Source: JBBDSH01 sp040905045 (GTDB lineage: Bacteria; Pseudomonadota; Gammaproteobacteria; Eutrophobiales; Eutrophobiaceae). From it: a stretch of DNA of 64,000 nt. Under the pieces are notes generated by a model. It searched no databases and was not told where the DNA came from. It was given only the letters and a program-made list of their open reading frames with translations. The DNA is taken from NCBI GenBank assembly GCA_040905045.1, contig JBBDSH010000081.1, forward strand, positions 1 to 64,000, given 5' to 3'. The position numbers and the translations under genes are program-made. Below are positions 1 through 9,159 of this stretch, piece by piece. Within the stretch, counting starts at the first letter, position 1; every line of letters begins with the position of its first letter.

Positions 1-38
1 TTCCCGGATTGAACACGGATTCGGAGCACTTATTTAGA
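1..38. repeat. Arm of a dispersed intergenic repeat
   Basis: The first 38 bases match, with about five mismatches, positions 22474-22511. Bases 1-27 match the reverse complement of 22320-22346 at 25 of 27 positions. The repeat runs into the stop codon of the acetoacetyl-CoA synthetase gene (34-36), so it sits directly behind a minus-strand gene. Only one arm is inside the window, so the full element cannot be judged. Confidence 0.6.
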
Positions 39-2025
39 TTGTATAATCCTGCTGAGTGTTGAAGTATTCGACAAAAATATCCAGCGATTCCGGATTGGCC
101 ATGGCATCCCGGTTGGCCACATCGTCCACGTTTTTGCCGAGCAGCACTTTTTTCACCGGCACTTCCATCTTCTTCCCTGTCAGGGTATAGGGAATGTCGT
201 CAACCGGTATAATCTTGTCCGGCACATGGCGGGGGGAATAATCCGCCCGCAGCCTGGCGCGGATTTTATTATCCAGTGCCTCGTCCAGCGTCGCGCCTTC
301 CGCCAGCCTGACAAACAGGGGCATGAAGAATTTTCCCGCCTGTAATTCCAGATTGACGATCAGGGAATCCTCCACCTCGTCCAGGCTGTTGACGGAACGG
401 TATATCTCCGCGGTACCGATACGCACGCCGTAGCGGTTCAGGGTGGCGTCGGAACGGCCGAGAACAAAGCAGCCGCCGCGCCGGTTCACCATGAAGAAAT
501 CGCCATGCCGCCAGACGCCCGGGAATTCCTCGAAATAGGATTCCAGATAGCGCTTGTTGCCTTCGTCGTCCCAGAAGTACAGCGGCATGGACGGCATGGG
601 TTTGGTCACCACCAGCTCACCGACTTCGTCAATCACCGCTTTCCCGGCATCATTAAAGGCGTAGGCGGCCACGCCAAGCGCCCGCGCCTGGATCTCGCCG
701 GCGTACACCGGCAGGGTGGGTACACCCTCAACGAAGCCGGAACAGATGTCCGTGCCGCCGCTGCCCGGTTCCACCCACAAATCTTCCTTCACGTTTTCAT
801 ACATCCACTGCATGCTCTCCGGCGTCACCGGCGAACCGGCCAGGGTCACGCCCTGGAGGCTGGACATGTCGTACTTGTCCCTGGGTACGATACCGGCGTT
901 CTGCATATGCTGGACATAGGTGGGGCTGGCACCGAAACCGTTGGCACCGGTTTCCTCCACCATTTTCCAGAGCAGGTCCGGTTCCGGCCAGGCAGGATTA
1001 CCGTCATAGAGAACCGGGATCACGCCGCCCAGCAGGGAGCTGGCCAGGAAATTCCACATCATCCAGCCGGTGGTGGTAAAGAAAAAGATCCGGTCGCCAT
1101 CGCCCAGGTCCCGGTGGAAACTCAGGAGTTTCATGTGTTCTATTGTGATACCGCCGTGGCCGTGGACAATGGCCTTGGGCAGACCGGTGGTGCCGGAGGA
1201 AAACAGTATCCAGAGAGGATGATCAAACGGCACCTGTTCGAATTCAAATTCAGCGGCCGGCACCGGCGGACGGTTCAGTAAATCCTGCCACAACAGGGCA
1301 TCGGAAACCGGCGGAGTTGTATTGGTTTCATCCAGATACGGCAGATAGATGACATGCTCCAGTGTATCCAGGCTTCCGACAATACGGCCAACCGCCTCGC
1401 GCCGATCGAATTCCTTGCCGCCATATTGATATCCATCAATACAAAATAATGCCTTGGGTTCGATCTGGGCGAAACGATCCAGGACGCTCTGGGTACCGAA
1501 ATCCGGCGAACTGCTGGACCAGATGGCGCCGATACTGGTGGTGGCCAGCATGGCAACCAGGGTTTCCGGAATATTGGGCATGTAGGACACCACCCTGTCG
1601 CCAGGCTGGATACCCATCTCGCGCAGCCGGGTCGCCAGGATTCGTACACTATTGCCCAGTTCATCCCAGGTCATGCTGGTGAGCGGCGTGCGCTCGCTCA
1701 GGAAATAGACCGCCGTCTTGCCGGCCTGCTCGCGCCGCAGCATGTTCTCGGCATAATTGAGCCGGGCACCCGGGAACCATTCCGCTCCCGGCATCTCGCG
1801 CCGCCCCAGGACCTTTTCATAGGGCGTGCTGGACCGGACATCGAAATACTGCCAGATGGCTTCCCAGAAGGCGTCCTGGTCGTCGACGGACCACTGCCAT
1901 AGAGACTGATAATCGGGAAACTCCAGTCCCTTTTTGTCCTTCAGCCAGTGCATGAACTGCGTCACTTTGGCATTCGCCACCCTGTCCGGGCCCGGGGTCC
2001 AGAGGAGATCGCCTGTTTTTATCAT
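34..2025 (-). CDS. Acetoacetyl-CoA synthetase
   Basis: An ATP-dependent ligase that activates acetoacetate to acetoacetyl-CoA through an acyl-adenylate in the cytosol, used in ketone body and polyhydroxybutyrate breakdown. The 663-residue length is typical of the family. The AMP-binding P-loop SSGTTGLPKA lies near residue 275, the hinge region GDFFMVNRRGGCFVLGRSD follows, and the C-terminal adenylation lysine is in LTGKKMEVPVKK near residue 618. The ATG at 2025 fits the family N-terminus, although no strong ribosome binding site precedes it. The gene stands alone, divergent from the SDR at 2298. An acyl-CoA synthetase with another short substrate is possible, but the match is strong along the whole length. 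Confidence 0.9.
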   Translation of the reverse strand: MIKTGDLLWTPGPDRVANAKVTQFMHWLKDKKGLEFPDYQSLWQWSVDDQDAFWEAIWQYFDVRSSTPYEKVLGRREMPGAEWFPGARLNYAENMLRREQAGKTAVYFLSERTPLTSMTWDELGNSVRILATRLREMGIQPGDRVVSYMPNIPETLVAMLATTSIGAIWSSSSPDFGTQSVLDRFAQIEPKALFCIDGYQYGGKEFDRREAVGRIVGSLDTLEHVIYLPYLDETNTTPPVSDALLWQDLLNRPPVPAAEFEFEQVPFDHPLWILFSSGTTGLPKAIVHGHGGITIEHMKLLSFHRDLGDGDRIFFFTTTGWMMWNFLASSLLGGVIPVLYDGNPAWPEPDLLWKMVEETGANGFGASPTYVQHMQNAGIVPRDKYDMSSLQGVTLAGSPVTPESMQWMYENVKEDLWVEPGSGGTDICSGFVEGVPTLPVYAGEIQARALGVAAYAFNDAGKAVIDEVGELVVTKPMPSMPLYFWDDEGNKRYLESYFEEFPGVWRHGDFFMVNRRGGCFVLGRSDATLNRYGVRIGTAEIYRSVNSLDEVEDSLIVNLELQAGKFFMPLFVRLAEGATLDEALDNKIRARLRADYSPRHVPDKIIPVDDIPYTLTGKKMEVPVKKVLLGKNVDDVANRDAMANPESLDIFVEYFNTQQDYTI

Positions 2026-2297
2026 GATGGTTTCTGTCTTTTTCTGTATGAGGTTTCAAGGCAGTCCGGAAGGACCGGCACAGTCTTTGAAAACCCGGGT
2101 TTCCGCCCGGATCCAAACGTGTTGATGTACGATTATTCTAACAATTGTACGCGTTCGCCACTATCACCAGGGCCGTACAGTCTGCGTAGCGACAGTCCTT
2201 TATCGTCATTCAGTAATGGCGCGGCGGGACTTCGCGGGTACCCTCGTATTATAATCGCGAAAAACACAATCCACAGAACAAGAACGGGAGAGGCATT

Positions 2298-3074
2298 ATG
2301 GATCTCAAGCTCAAGGGTAGAAAAGCCATCGTCACCGGTGCCACCAAGGGTATCGGCCTGCGCATTGCCAGGCAACTGGCAGAAGAAGGCGTCGATGTTG
2401 CTATTTGCGCGCGAACAGCCGCCGATGTGGAAAAAACTGTTGAAGAACTGAAAGGATTCGGTATCAACGCAACGGGGGGTACAGTGGATATTTTCAACGA
2501 CGCCGATGGCTATAAAAAGTGGATCGATGCCGCGGCACAGGAACTGGGCGGCCTGGATATCTTCGTTTCCAACGTTTCGGGCACACCTGCAGTCCCCGGT
2601 GAAGAAGGTTGGCGCAGGGGTTTTGAAGGAGACATCATGGGGGCCGTGCGCGGCTGTGAGACTGCCCTGCCCTATCTGAAGAAGTCGGGGGATAGCGCTG
2701 TTATACTCATCGCCAGTGTCTACGCCGTTATGACCAAGGTTCTGCCCGCACCCGGTCTTTACGCATACAGCGCATCAAAGGCTGCATTGATTGCTTACGG
2801 CACCCAGCTCAGCAAGGATGTGGGACAATTCGGTATACGCGTCAATTGCATTTCGCCGGGAGCCATCTACTTTGAGGGAGGTGCCTGGGATCACATCAAA
2901 CAGAATATGCCGACGGAATACGAAGCAGCCCTGAAGGAAGCTGTTGTCGGGCGGCTCGGCAAGCCGGAGGAGATTGCAGCGGCGGTAGCCTTCCTGGCCA
3001 GTCCGGTATCCGGGTTCACGACCGGTGAAAACATGCATATCGACGGTGGTTACATGCATCATATTCCCTTCTAG
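2298..3074 (+). CDS. SDR-family NAD(P)-dependent oxidoreductase
   Basis: A classical short-chain dehydrogenase of 258 residues, oxidising or reducing an alcohol/ketone in the cytosol. The nucleotide-binding motif TGATKGIG is at residues 13-20, catalytic Ser140 lies in IASVYAV, and the YSASK motif gives Tyr157 and Lys161. The usual NNAG segment is replaced by SNVSG. The C-terminus GFTTGENMHIDGGY is standard for the family. The ATG is preceded by a good GGGAGAGG ribosome binding site. It is divergent from acetoacetyl-CoA synthetase and convergent with the DUF819 gene, so it is probably transcribed alone. The substrate is unknown; a 3-oxoacyl or sugar-type ketone are both possible. Confidence 0.85.
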   Translation: MDLKLKGRKAIVTGATKGIGLRIARQLAEEGVDVAICARTAADVEKTVEELKGFGINATGGTVDIFNDADGYKKWIDAAAQELGGLDIFVSNVSGTPAVPGEEGWRRGFEGDIMGAVRGCETALPYLKKSGDSAVILIASVYAVMTKVLPAPGLYAYSASKAALIAYGTQLSKDVGQFGIRVNCISPGAIYFEGGAWDHIKQNMPTEYEAALKEAVVGRLGKPEEIAAAVAFLASPVSGFTTGENMHIDGGYMHHIPF

Positions 3075-3120
3075 GGGAACTCTCGATTATCCTGTTTTCC
3101 TTTTATAAACAACAGGTTAT

Positions 3121-4260
3121 CTACATATAGTATATCATTGCAAAACCGATAAAAGTCCCTATTGCACCGCCCAGTGAACCGACAAGTACTGAAGGCAGAG
3201 TAAGATCTTCCCGGCCGATGGATTTGGCCAGTGCCGCTGCCGACACAGGACCGCCTATACATGCCTGCGACCCCAGTGCGATGATTCCGAGATCCTTGAC
3301 GAATAAACGACCCACTCCGATTACCAGGACTGCATGAACAAGCAGTATCAAAAATATATATGCAAACAGGATCAAAGTAACGTTCCCGTATTGCGCAAGG
3401 ATTAGAAAGTCAGTGTGTGCACCGATCACAATCAGGAACATGTAAACGAACAGCTGACCGACAGTATCGTATCCTGCAATCTTACCGATTAATGGCGAAT
3501 GGGCAATTACAAGTGCAATAGCGGAAATAATCAATATAGATGGGATCTCGAATGAAAAATCTCCCGATATCCGGGACAGCCATTGGCTCAGCAGTAATGA
3601 TGCAACTACCAGTCCACCCAGTAACGCAATTCCAGGCAAATCAATAATATCTTTATCCGGAACGTCTTCTGGATACTCCGGCAGCCCCCCGGCTGATATA
3701 TGCTCAGGATTTTCCTTCTGAAACTTCGGAATAATCACCGTCACTATCATCCAGAAAACAATCATAATATGGTCAACGGTTAATAATGCCGCGATCATAT
3801 TCGCGTTCTTCGTAATATCAAAATGCAGTGCCACCGCATTGAAATTGAGGCTTCCCCCTACGTGACCTGCGGCGAGTATTCCCGCCACTACAGTATCGGA
3901 TGGATGAAACTGGATTTTTCCTTCTATAAGGGGAAAAAAAATCAGACAGCCGAGAACCACACCAGTTACCGACAGTGCAAATATAATCAGCATATCTACA
4001 CCGGCGTCTACAAGTTTGCGGAGATTAACCTGTAACAGCAAAAGAAAGATCGCTGCCGGCGCGATATAGGTCAGGATGATGCCGTAAATACCGGCTTCTT
4101 CTCCGTTATGTGGTATTACCCCGGTATTCGACAGAAGGGCACCGGCCAGAATTGCTGCGACAGGGCTGCCCAGGTAACTGATTACCTTGTATTTTTTTGC
4201 CCATTCGAGCACATAGACCAGAAAGAACAGCAGGCCGAGAAAAACAACTGTATTTGCCAT
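3121..4260 (-). CDS. DUF819-family integral membrane protein
   Basis: A polytopic inner-membrane protein of 379 residues with about ten or eleven hydrophobic segments, beginning NTVVFLGLLFFLVYVLEWAK. The pattern of conserved glycine-rich segments (AGHVGGSLNFNAVA near 132-145, GSQACIGGPVSAAALAK near 328, and GSLGGAIGTFIGFA at the C-terminus) matches the DUF819/YjcL-like family, which looks like a secondary transporter but has no established substrate. A charged cytoplasmic loop lies near residues 185-205. It follows the TIM-barrel isomerase on the same strand after a 366-base gap, so it may supply a substrate or export a product for that group. That link is inference from position only. Confidence 0.75.
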   Translation of the reverse strand: MANTVVFLGLLFFLVYVLEWAKKYKVISYLGSPVAAILAGALLSNTGVIPHNGEEAGIYGIILTYIAPAAIFLLLLQVNLRKLVDAGVDMLIIFALSVTGVVLGCLIFFPLIEGKIQFHPSDTVVAGILAAGHVGGSLNFNAVALHFDITKNANMIAALLTVDHIMIVFWMIVTVIIPKFQKENPEHISAGGLPEYPEDVPDKDIIDLPGIALLGGLVVASLLLSQWLSRISGDFSFEIPSILIISAIALVIAHSPLIGKIAGYDTVGQLFVYMFLIVIGAHTDFLILAQYGNVTLILFAYIFLILLVHAVLVIGVGRLFVKDLGIIALGSQACIGGPVSAAALAKSIGREDLTLPSVLVGSLGGAIGTFIGFAMIYYM

Positions 4261-4626
4261 AGAATTGATTCACCCCCGGCCTGTATTCATACATTTTACA
4301 GAGATCTTTGATTATCCGGATCAATGTTGCCTTGAATTCGGCCGCCCCCTGCTTCTCCTGTCGGCATACTATACCCCTGCATCCATAGAGCCGGAAAACC
4401 AATATAGAGTCAATGAAGATGCCAGGGTATACCTGTTGCGTGGGGATGCTGCAATCGGGCCGGAGATGTGCCCGGACATTCTTTTACATTTTACCAGGTA
4501 CTTCATACTAACGGAGAATCGGAGAAGTATCCGGCAATAGAAAACCTTACAGATTTAATAATTTATAGTCGCGTACTTTCACCAGTACATAATCGATATC
4601 TTTGGTTAAAAACATTGCCGCCAGGG
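4261..4626. other. Intergenic gap, no gene seen
   Basis: These 366 bases lie between the start of the DUF819 gene and the end of the TIM-barrel isomerase gene, both on the minus strand. Short reading frames exist on both strands but have no recognisable family features, ribosome binding site or plausible composition. The promoter of the DUF819 gene is expected here, but I found no convincing -35/-10 pair. Confidence 0.5.
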
Positions 4627-5454
4627 TTATACATACTGTTTGAATCGTTGCATAATCAATTCTGTGTATTCCCTCTGGTCCATTTTCCAATAGTCATTTG
4701 AGAATATCTCAACCTCATAGCGTCCCTGATAACCCGCATTTTCCAGCCATGCTCTTATTCCCTGAATATCAATCACTCCGTCTCCCATAATTCCACGATC
4801 CAGCAATATATCTTTTGTCGGAACAAGCCAGTCACTTACATGAGCTGCAACGATTCGATTCTCTTTGCCGGCGCGCTGTATTTCCTGTTCCAGTTCCGGA
4901 TCCCACCACACGTGATACGCATCTACAATAATTCCTATCCCGTCACCAAGTTGATCGCACCAGTCATTCGCTTCCTTGATACTAACAACAACCGACCAGT
5001 CTGCGGTATACATGGGATGCAAGGGCTCAAGCCCGAGCTTGACACCGGCCTGCCTGGCGTATTCCAGCACCTCTGACAGAGCTTCCATATTAAACTTTTT
5101 GGAATAATCCAGATCCTTTGTGTCAGGTAACATTTCACCTGCGAGCGTTACTATCGACGTTGCGCCTGCTGCGACTGCCATATCGATGGTCTTCTTATTA
5201 TCATCGATCTGTGCCTGCCTGCCTTCCTTTCCCTTGCTGCCGTAAAACCCGCACAGGCAAAATCCGTTTACTTCAATTCCTGTTTCATCTGCGATTTTTT
5301 TAAACTCTCCAGGCGTTACATTATGCTCCTCGAGTTTACTCCGCCAGGGAGTAATAGAAGGTACTCCCAGCTGTCCATATATATTGAGTAAATCATCAGT
5401 TTTGACCGGATCATTTGTTAGCTGATTAATTGCCAGTTTATTAAGATTCGCCAT
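4627..5454 (-). CDS. Sugar phosphate isomerase/epimerase-type TIM barrel
   Basis: A 275-residue xylose isomerase-like (AP endonuclease 2 fold) TIM barrel. Likely metal ligands are the Glu of GLEPLHP, the Asp/His of VDAYHVWWD, the His of AAHVSDW and the Glu of YEVEIFS, in the order usual for this superfamily. Known members isomerise or epimerise keto sugars; the same fold includes 3-dehydroshikimate dehydratase. The gene lies 23 bases behind the dehydroquinase-like gene and is probably co-transcribed with it, which makes the dehydroshikimate dehydratase alternative worth keeping. The exact reaction cannot be read from sequence. Confidence 0.75.
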   Translation of the reverse strand: MANLNKLAINQLTNDPVKTDDLLNIYGQLGVPSITPWRSKLEEHNVTPGEFKKIADETGIEVNGFCLCGFYGSKGKEGRQAQIDDNKKTIDMAVAAGATSIVTLAGEMLPDTKDLDYSKKFNMEALSEVLEYARQAGVKLGLEPLHPMYTADWSVVVSIKEANDWCDQLGDGIGIIVDAYHVWWDPELEQEIQRAGKENRIVAAHVSDWLVPTKDILLDRGIMGDGVIDIQGIRAWLENAGYQGRYEVEIFSNDYWKMDQREYTELIMQRFKQYV

Positions 5455-5477
5455 TTTTTTATACTCGGCTCTGGATT

Positions 5478-6257
5478 TTAGTGTGTTAGATCAAGAAGAG
5501 CCCGGGCACGCCAGACCTCCGGTTGAATCGCAATCTGGTTACCCCCCACCTTGGGACGGGCTAGCAGATAAGCCGATCCGAAGCTGCAGGTAAGCAGGCG
5601 AAATGAAATCGCCGGTTCACCCAGTCCGTAAAATATGAATCGAGTAAACCCCTTTTCCCAAAGCCGCGCAGAGATGAAAAGCGAATCCAGGGCCTCTTCT
5701 CTGGTTCGTACCTGTTCCACAATTTTCACAAAATCGGCACCTCGATCCATCAGGGATTCCATTGCCGTTTCCGCCTCCTTTAAACACAACTTTCGCGGCG
5801 GGTGCCAGGAAAAAATGACTGACGCTCCGATATCATGGGTCTCACGGGCCAACGCTTTCTGGCGCGCCACGGCTTCCCGATTCTCCGTCCACTCCTCAGG
5901 ATCGGGGTCAAAGGTGTCAGCCTCGATATCCAGTCCCGCCGATCCTGAATAAAATGCATCTCGTTGCTTTTCCATGCGTTCCTCATCTGATAATTTCGGC
6001 AGGTGTCTGAACTTCTCCCCGTAGATACGCATGAATGCCGCTCTTCGACAAGTAGTATAGACCGGCATGGAACGATTGAACCACTTCGAGGATATTACCG
6101 GTAGAGAAGCAAGGTTCAATTCCGCACAATCCGCACCCTCCCCGGATGCATTCTGCAAGGAACTCTCAACGGCGGACCCTTCTTTTTCCACCACCACTCC
6201 GACTACAAATGGGATTCTCAATGCGGTCATCCCGGCGGTGGTGTTTCTCAATTTCAT
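5478..6257 (-). CDS. Type I 3-dehydroquinate dehydratase-like protein
   Basis: A 259-residue protein with the layout of class I dehydroquinases, which use a Schiff-base lysine. The catalytic elements are recognisable: the TxR-like segment TTCRRA near 68-73, GLDIEAD near 108, His152 in FSWHPP, Lys178 in DFVKIVEQ and Arg220 in AISFRLL, followed by SFGSAYLLARP and QIAIQPE at the end. Length and surrounding sequence diverge from housekeeping AroD, and the usual SYHDF is SWHPP. The gene begins just past the terminator of the TonB receptor and precedes the TIM-barrel gene. It may act on dehydroquinate in a quinate-type pathway, or be a related Schiff-base lyase acting on another acid. The fold call is firmer than the substrate. 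Confidence 0.65.
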   Translation of the reverse strand: MKLRNTTAGMTALRIPFVVGVVVEKEGSAVESSLQNASGEGADCAELNLASLPVISSKWFNRSMPVYTTCRRAAFMRIYGEKFRHLPKLSDEERMEKQRDAFYSGSAGLDIEADTFDPDPEEWTENREAVARQKALARETHDIGASVIFSWHPPRKLCLKEAETAMESLMDRGADFVKIVEQVRTREEALDSLFISARLWEKGFTRFIFYGLGEPAISFRLLTCSFGSAYLLARPKVGGNQIAIQPEVWRARALLDLTH

Positions 6258-6288
6258 ATGGCCTTGTTCAGGGTCTTATATATAAAAA

Positions 6289-6319
6289 AACGTTCGGGGA
6301 GCATAACCCCCCGAACGTT
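6289..6319 (-). terminator. Rho-independent terminator of the TonB receptor gene
   Basis: Read on the minus strand, an 11-base stem AACGTTCGGGG pairs with CCCCGAACGTT around a short loop and is followed by a run of seven T. It lies about 25 bases behind the stop codon of the TonB-dependent receptor and before the start of the dehydroquinase-like gene, so the latter probably depends on read-through or its own promoter. Confidence 0.85.
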
Positions 6320-6344
6320 AATTTGAAGTTGGTTTCCAGCCTAC

Positions 6345-8831
6345 TTAGAAGCTGTATTTTACCTCAACACCAAACGTTCTTTCTCTTGCCTGGTAGAAGA
6401 TATCCTTGGAAGGACCGCCGAAGAGAACCATTTCAGCCGGCTCCATGGAATAATCATAGAAGGTATCAGTGCAGTTCTTGCACCAGATTCTACCTTCCCA
6501 GTTATCGTTGATCTGCAGACCTATACTTCCATCCAGGATATGCTCGAAATCCTGCTTGTCCGTATTATCAACCCACCAGTAACGATCGCCGAATGTCCTG
6601 TAATCAAGGCGGGTTATGAGTGTACTGCCGCCAAACCAGGGTATAGGCATTTCATGCAGTAATGAAGCATTTGCACTCAGATGCGGAAACTTGGGTAATT
6701 TATTACCCTCGAAATTCCTGTCAAATGCCGCCTGTGAATCCGGCGTTAGTTTTACCGTATTGGTAATCCTGGCATTGAGTTCTGATTCAAGTGTATCCCT
6801 GATCGAACTGTCAAATTGCTTGATTTTCGATTCCAGTATACCCACACCACCGCTCAAAGTGAGTGTATCAGTTGCCGCCCAATCAAGGCTTAACTCAGCA
6901 CCATAAATCTCGCTTTTAGGAATATTGAACAAACTTTGCACAAAAATGGCACCGTCAAACTCAAAAACCTGGACATTATCGTAGTCCTGGTAAAATGCTG
7001 CGGCATTAACCCGAAGACTTCCGTCGAGTAGAGTCGATTTCAGACCAACTTCAAAACTGTCGAGAATTTCCTTGTCATAGGTTTCAGCCAGCAAGGCACC
7101 TGATGCATTAAAGCCGCCACTTCGGAAGCCTCTCGCATATGTCGTATACAGCATCAGGTCTTCCACTGGCCGGTAAGCCAATGACGCCTTCGGCTGTGCC
7201 GAACGGAACGTTGCTTTTTCAACAAAGCCGCGCGGCACGCAACCACCCACGCCAACCGTGCAATCGCCCGCACCGAACGCACGAAGTCCGATACCCTGAC
7301 CATTGGTGTTAACCGTAGGACCGTCCAAACGGGTAATTTCTCTCTTATCTTCATCGTAACGGATACCCGCTGTCAGAGTCAGTTTATCCGTAATGTCGTA
7401 ATCCATATTCAGGAATACAGCCCAAGCCGTATTGTCCTGAGTATTGGAAGTCTCAAATATCATACCACTCGTTGATCCTCCCAGGAAAAAGTCAGTTGCT
7501 CCTGGTAGACCATTTGGCTGACGTGCCTCCAATGGCCGGCTGCCGGGAACAGTTAGATCAGCACGGATTGTATCTTTGCGATCCGTAAACAGAACATAGG
7601 CTCCCCCTACCCATCTCAATCGTTGATCGTCACGTGAGGTCAGACGAATCTCCTGGGACCAACTGCTGATATCATAGAAATTATGTGAACCGACACCCTG
7701 CAATTGCGTATCCAGTATTGCTGCATCCGCAGGGTCCAGCCCCACTTTGGCACGTTCAACAAACACACGGTTCATGAAGTCGACATCGCCCATCTGGTCA
7801 GAACCACGACCTTCGTAGGGGACGCCATAACGTTCTTCTGTTTCCGTATAGTTGGTTATGGACGTTATCGTTCCGAAATCCATTTCATGATCTATTTTGA
7901 CCGTTCCACTATTTATCGTCCTGAATGCAACACTATTCACATTGTTACCTATCGGGAAGTCAATGTAGTCATTGCTGGTTTCCATTCTGATAGACGGCCT
8001 GTACCAATACGCACCTGTTTCCAGGTCGCTATGTCTGAAGCGCAAGTCGACAGTTGTGGAATCCGTGGGCGTCCATTCCAGACGCCCGCTGAGGTCTTTG
8101 TTTGTCTCAAAATCCGTGTACGAACTCGCATCCTTACTCACGTCAAGGGCTGAAGAGATATTCGCACCATCCGCTAATTCTTTAATAAATTCATTGGTGA
8201 TTGTGCCGTCGAAATCCCTGAAATTGGCCGCAATCCGGAATTTAAGATTATCCGTAATAGGTCCTGACAATGAGCCGTCAAATTCCATGAAGTTGTGATT
8301 ACCGTAACCGGCTTTAACACTGCCGGAAAGTTCATCAGTTACACCTTTAGTCGTAATCAAAATTGCCCCACCTATCGCATTTCTGCCGTATAATGCGCCC
8401 TGAGGTCCTTTCAACACTTCGATTCTTTCAGCATCGATGAATGCCTGGGATATTTCTGTAGAACTACTGATCTGTACTCCGTCAACAACCATTGCTACTG
8501 CAGGCTCACCATTCCTTGTAGATACGACACCTCTCACGCCAATAAAGGTAGATGTTGGACTGAGTGATTCTTCAATGGAAACATTCGGAATGCGCGCGGT
8601 AACATCCCTTACCATCACAATATGTGATCTTTCGATTGTATCTGCAGAGAGTGCAACAATCGTATCCGGTATGTCCTGCAGATTCTCTTCACGTTTTCGA
8701 GCGGTAACAACAACTTCTTCCAGCACAGTGGCTCCCTGAGTATAAGCCGGAACGCTGTATGTCATTCCTGTCGCCGAAACGATCAGGGCCATGCCGATAA
8801 GAGAGGCGAATCTTCTGCTTGTAAAAATCAT
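6345..8831 (-). CDS. TonB-dependent outer-membrane receptor
   Basis: An outer-membrane active transporter of 828 residues. An N-terminal signal sequence of about 30 residues precedes the TonB-box-like LEEVVVTARKREEN. The plug domain spans roughly residues 50-165 and includes VLKGPQGALYGRNAIGGAI, and the rest is a beta-barrel ending in the terminal aromatic residue KYSF. The start ATG has a strong GGGGGA ribosome binding site. It has its own promoter with an overlapping LacI-type operator (9032-9060) and a terminator behind it. Position next to the LacI regulator and the sugar-acid genes suggests it imports the substrate of that locus rather than iron. Receptors of this subfamily cannot be assigned a ligand from sequence alone. 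Confidence 0.9.
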   Translation of the reverse strand: MIFTSRRFASLIGMALIVSATGMTYSVPAYTQGATVLEEVVVTARKREENLQDIPDTIVALSADTIERSHIVMVRDVTARIPNVSIEESLSPTSTFIGVRGVVSTRNGEPAVAMVVDGVQISSSTEISQAFIDAERIEVLKGPQGALYGRNAIGGAILITTKGVTDELSGSVKAGYGNHNFMEFDGSLSGPITDNLKFRIAANFRDFDGTITNEFIKELADGANISSALDVSKDASSYTDFETNKDLSGRLEWTPTDSTTVDLRFRHSDLETGAYWYRPSIRMETSNDYIDFPIGNNVNSVAFRTINSGTVKIDHEMDFGTITSITNYTETEERYGVPYEGRGSDQMGDVDFMNRVFVERAKVGLDPADAAILDTQLQGVGSHNFYDISSWSQEIRLTSRDDQRLRWVGGAYVLFTDRKDTIRADLTVPGSRPLEARQPNGLPGATDFFLGGSTSGMIFETSNTQDNTAWAVFLNMDYDITDKLTLTAGIRYDEDKREITRLDGPTVNTNGQGIGLRAFGAGDCTVGVGGCVPRGFVEKATFRSAQPKASLAYRPVEDLMLYTTYARGFRSGGFNASGALLAETYDKEILDSFEVGLKSTLLDGSLRVNAAAFYQDYDNVQVFEFDGAIFVQSLFNIPKSEIYGAELSLDWAATDTLTLSGGVGILESKIKQFDSSIRDTLESELNARITNTVKLTPDSQAAFDRNFEGNKLPKFPHLSANASLLHEMPIPWFGGSTLITRLDYRTFGDRYWWVDNTDKQDFEHILDGSIGLQINDNWEGRIWCKNCTDTFYDYSMEPAEMVLFGGPSKDIFYQARERTFGVEVKYSF

Positions 8832-8950
8832 GAAACTATCCCCCGCTTCGTTATTAGGAGTTCAGTGTGATTTATGAAACAACAACTATATGTATATGAT
8901 ATATGATATTAAAAGAAAAAAAACAGTCATTCCAAATTCTTTCCTCTATA

Positions 8951-8966
8951 TTTGAAACGTTCTTAA
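8951..8966. promoter_or_regulatory. Possible second LacI-type operator
   Basis: TTTGAAACGTTCTTAA contains the half-site TGAAACG found at the promoter-proximal operator 9048-9059, with a central CpG, but its right half is degenerate. It lies in the transcribed leader of the TonB gene, where a second site could allow looping or roadblock repression. This is a weak call made by eye. Confidence 0.3.
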
Positions 8967-9031
8967 TTAACTGATATTTAAATTATTAGGTGTATCAGTT
9001 AGTTATAGATTAGTATTTTATTTTATAATTT

Positions 9032-9060
9032 ATTATAGTATAAATAATGAATCGTTTCAA
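9032..9060 (-). promoter_or_regulatory. Sigma70-type promoter with LacI operator, TonB gene
   Basis: On the minus strand, TTGAAA (9060-9055) and TATAAT (9037-9032) are separated by exactly 17 bases, a near-consensus sigma70 promoter directed at the TonB receptor gene. The -35 box overlaps the imperfect palindrome TGAATCGTTTCA (9048-9059), whose central CpG and inverted TGAA/TTCA arms are typical of LacI-family operators. A similar site lies at the molybdenum operon promoter (16414-16429). The neighbouring LacI protein is the obvious candidate to bind it. Confidence 0.65.
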
Positions 9061-9159
9061 ATTTTGTCCGGCAAAAATTTCATCTATTTTTTCCGTGTAC
9101 CTTTATTGTTGTTATTTTACAACAGAGATCCTTATGCCGGGTAAGCCGTGGCTGGCAAC

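Larger units (their letters stand above)
8832..9159. other. AT-rich leader and promoter region of the TonB gene
   Basis: This 328-base gap is strikingly A+T rich. It contains the TonB receptor promoter and operator near 9032-9060, a second operator-like sequence at 8951-8966, and an implied untranslated leader of about 190 bases. ATAT-rich stretches near 8887-8911 are low complexity. I see no gene in it. Confidence 0.6.

Noticed and set aside
505..1281. A 258-codon plus-strand frame inside the acetoacetyl-CoA synthetase gene
   Set aside because: Antisense shadow of a strongly recognised gene; histidine/glycine-rich composition without family features.
8887..8911. Operator shared between the TonB leader and the 36.78 kb promoter
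   Set aside because: Both contain ATATATGATAT, but the sequence is too A+T rich and low in complexity for the match to carry weight.
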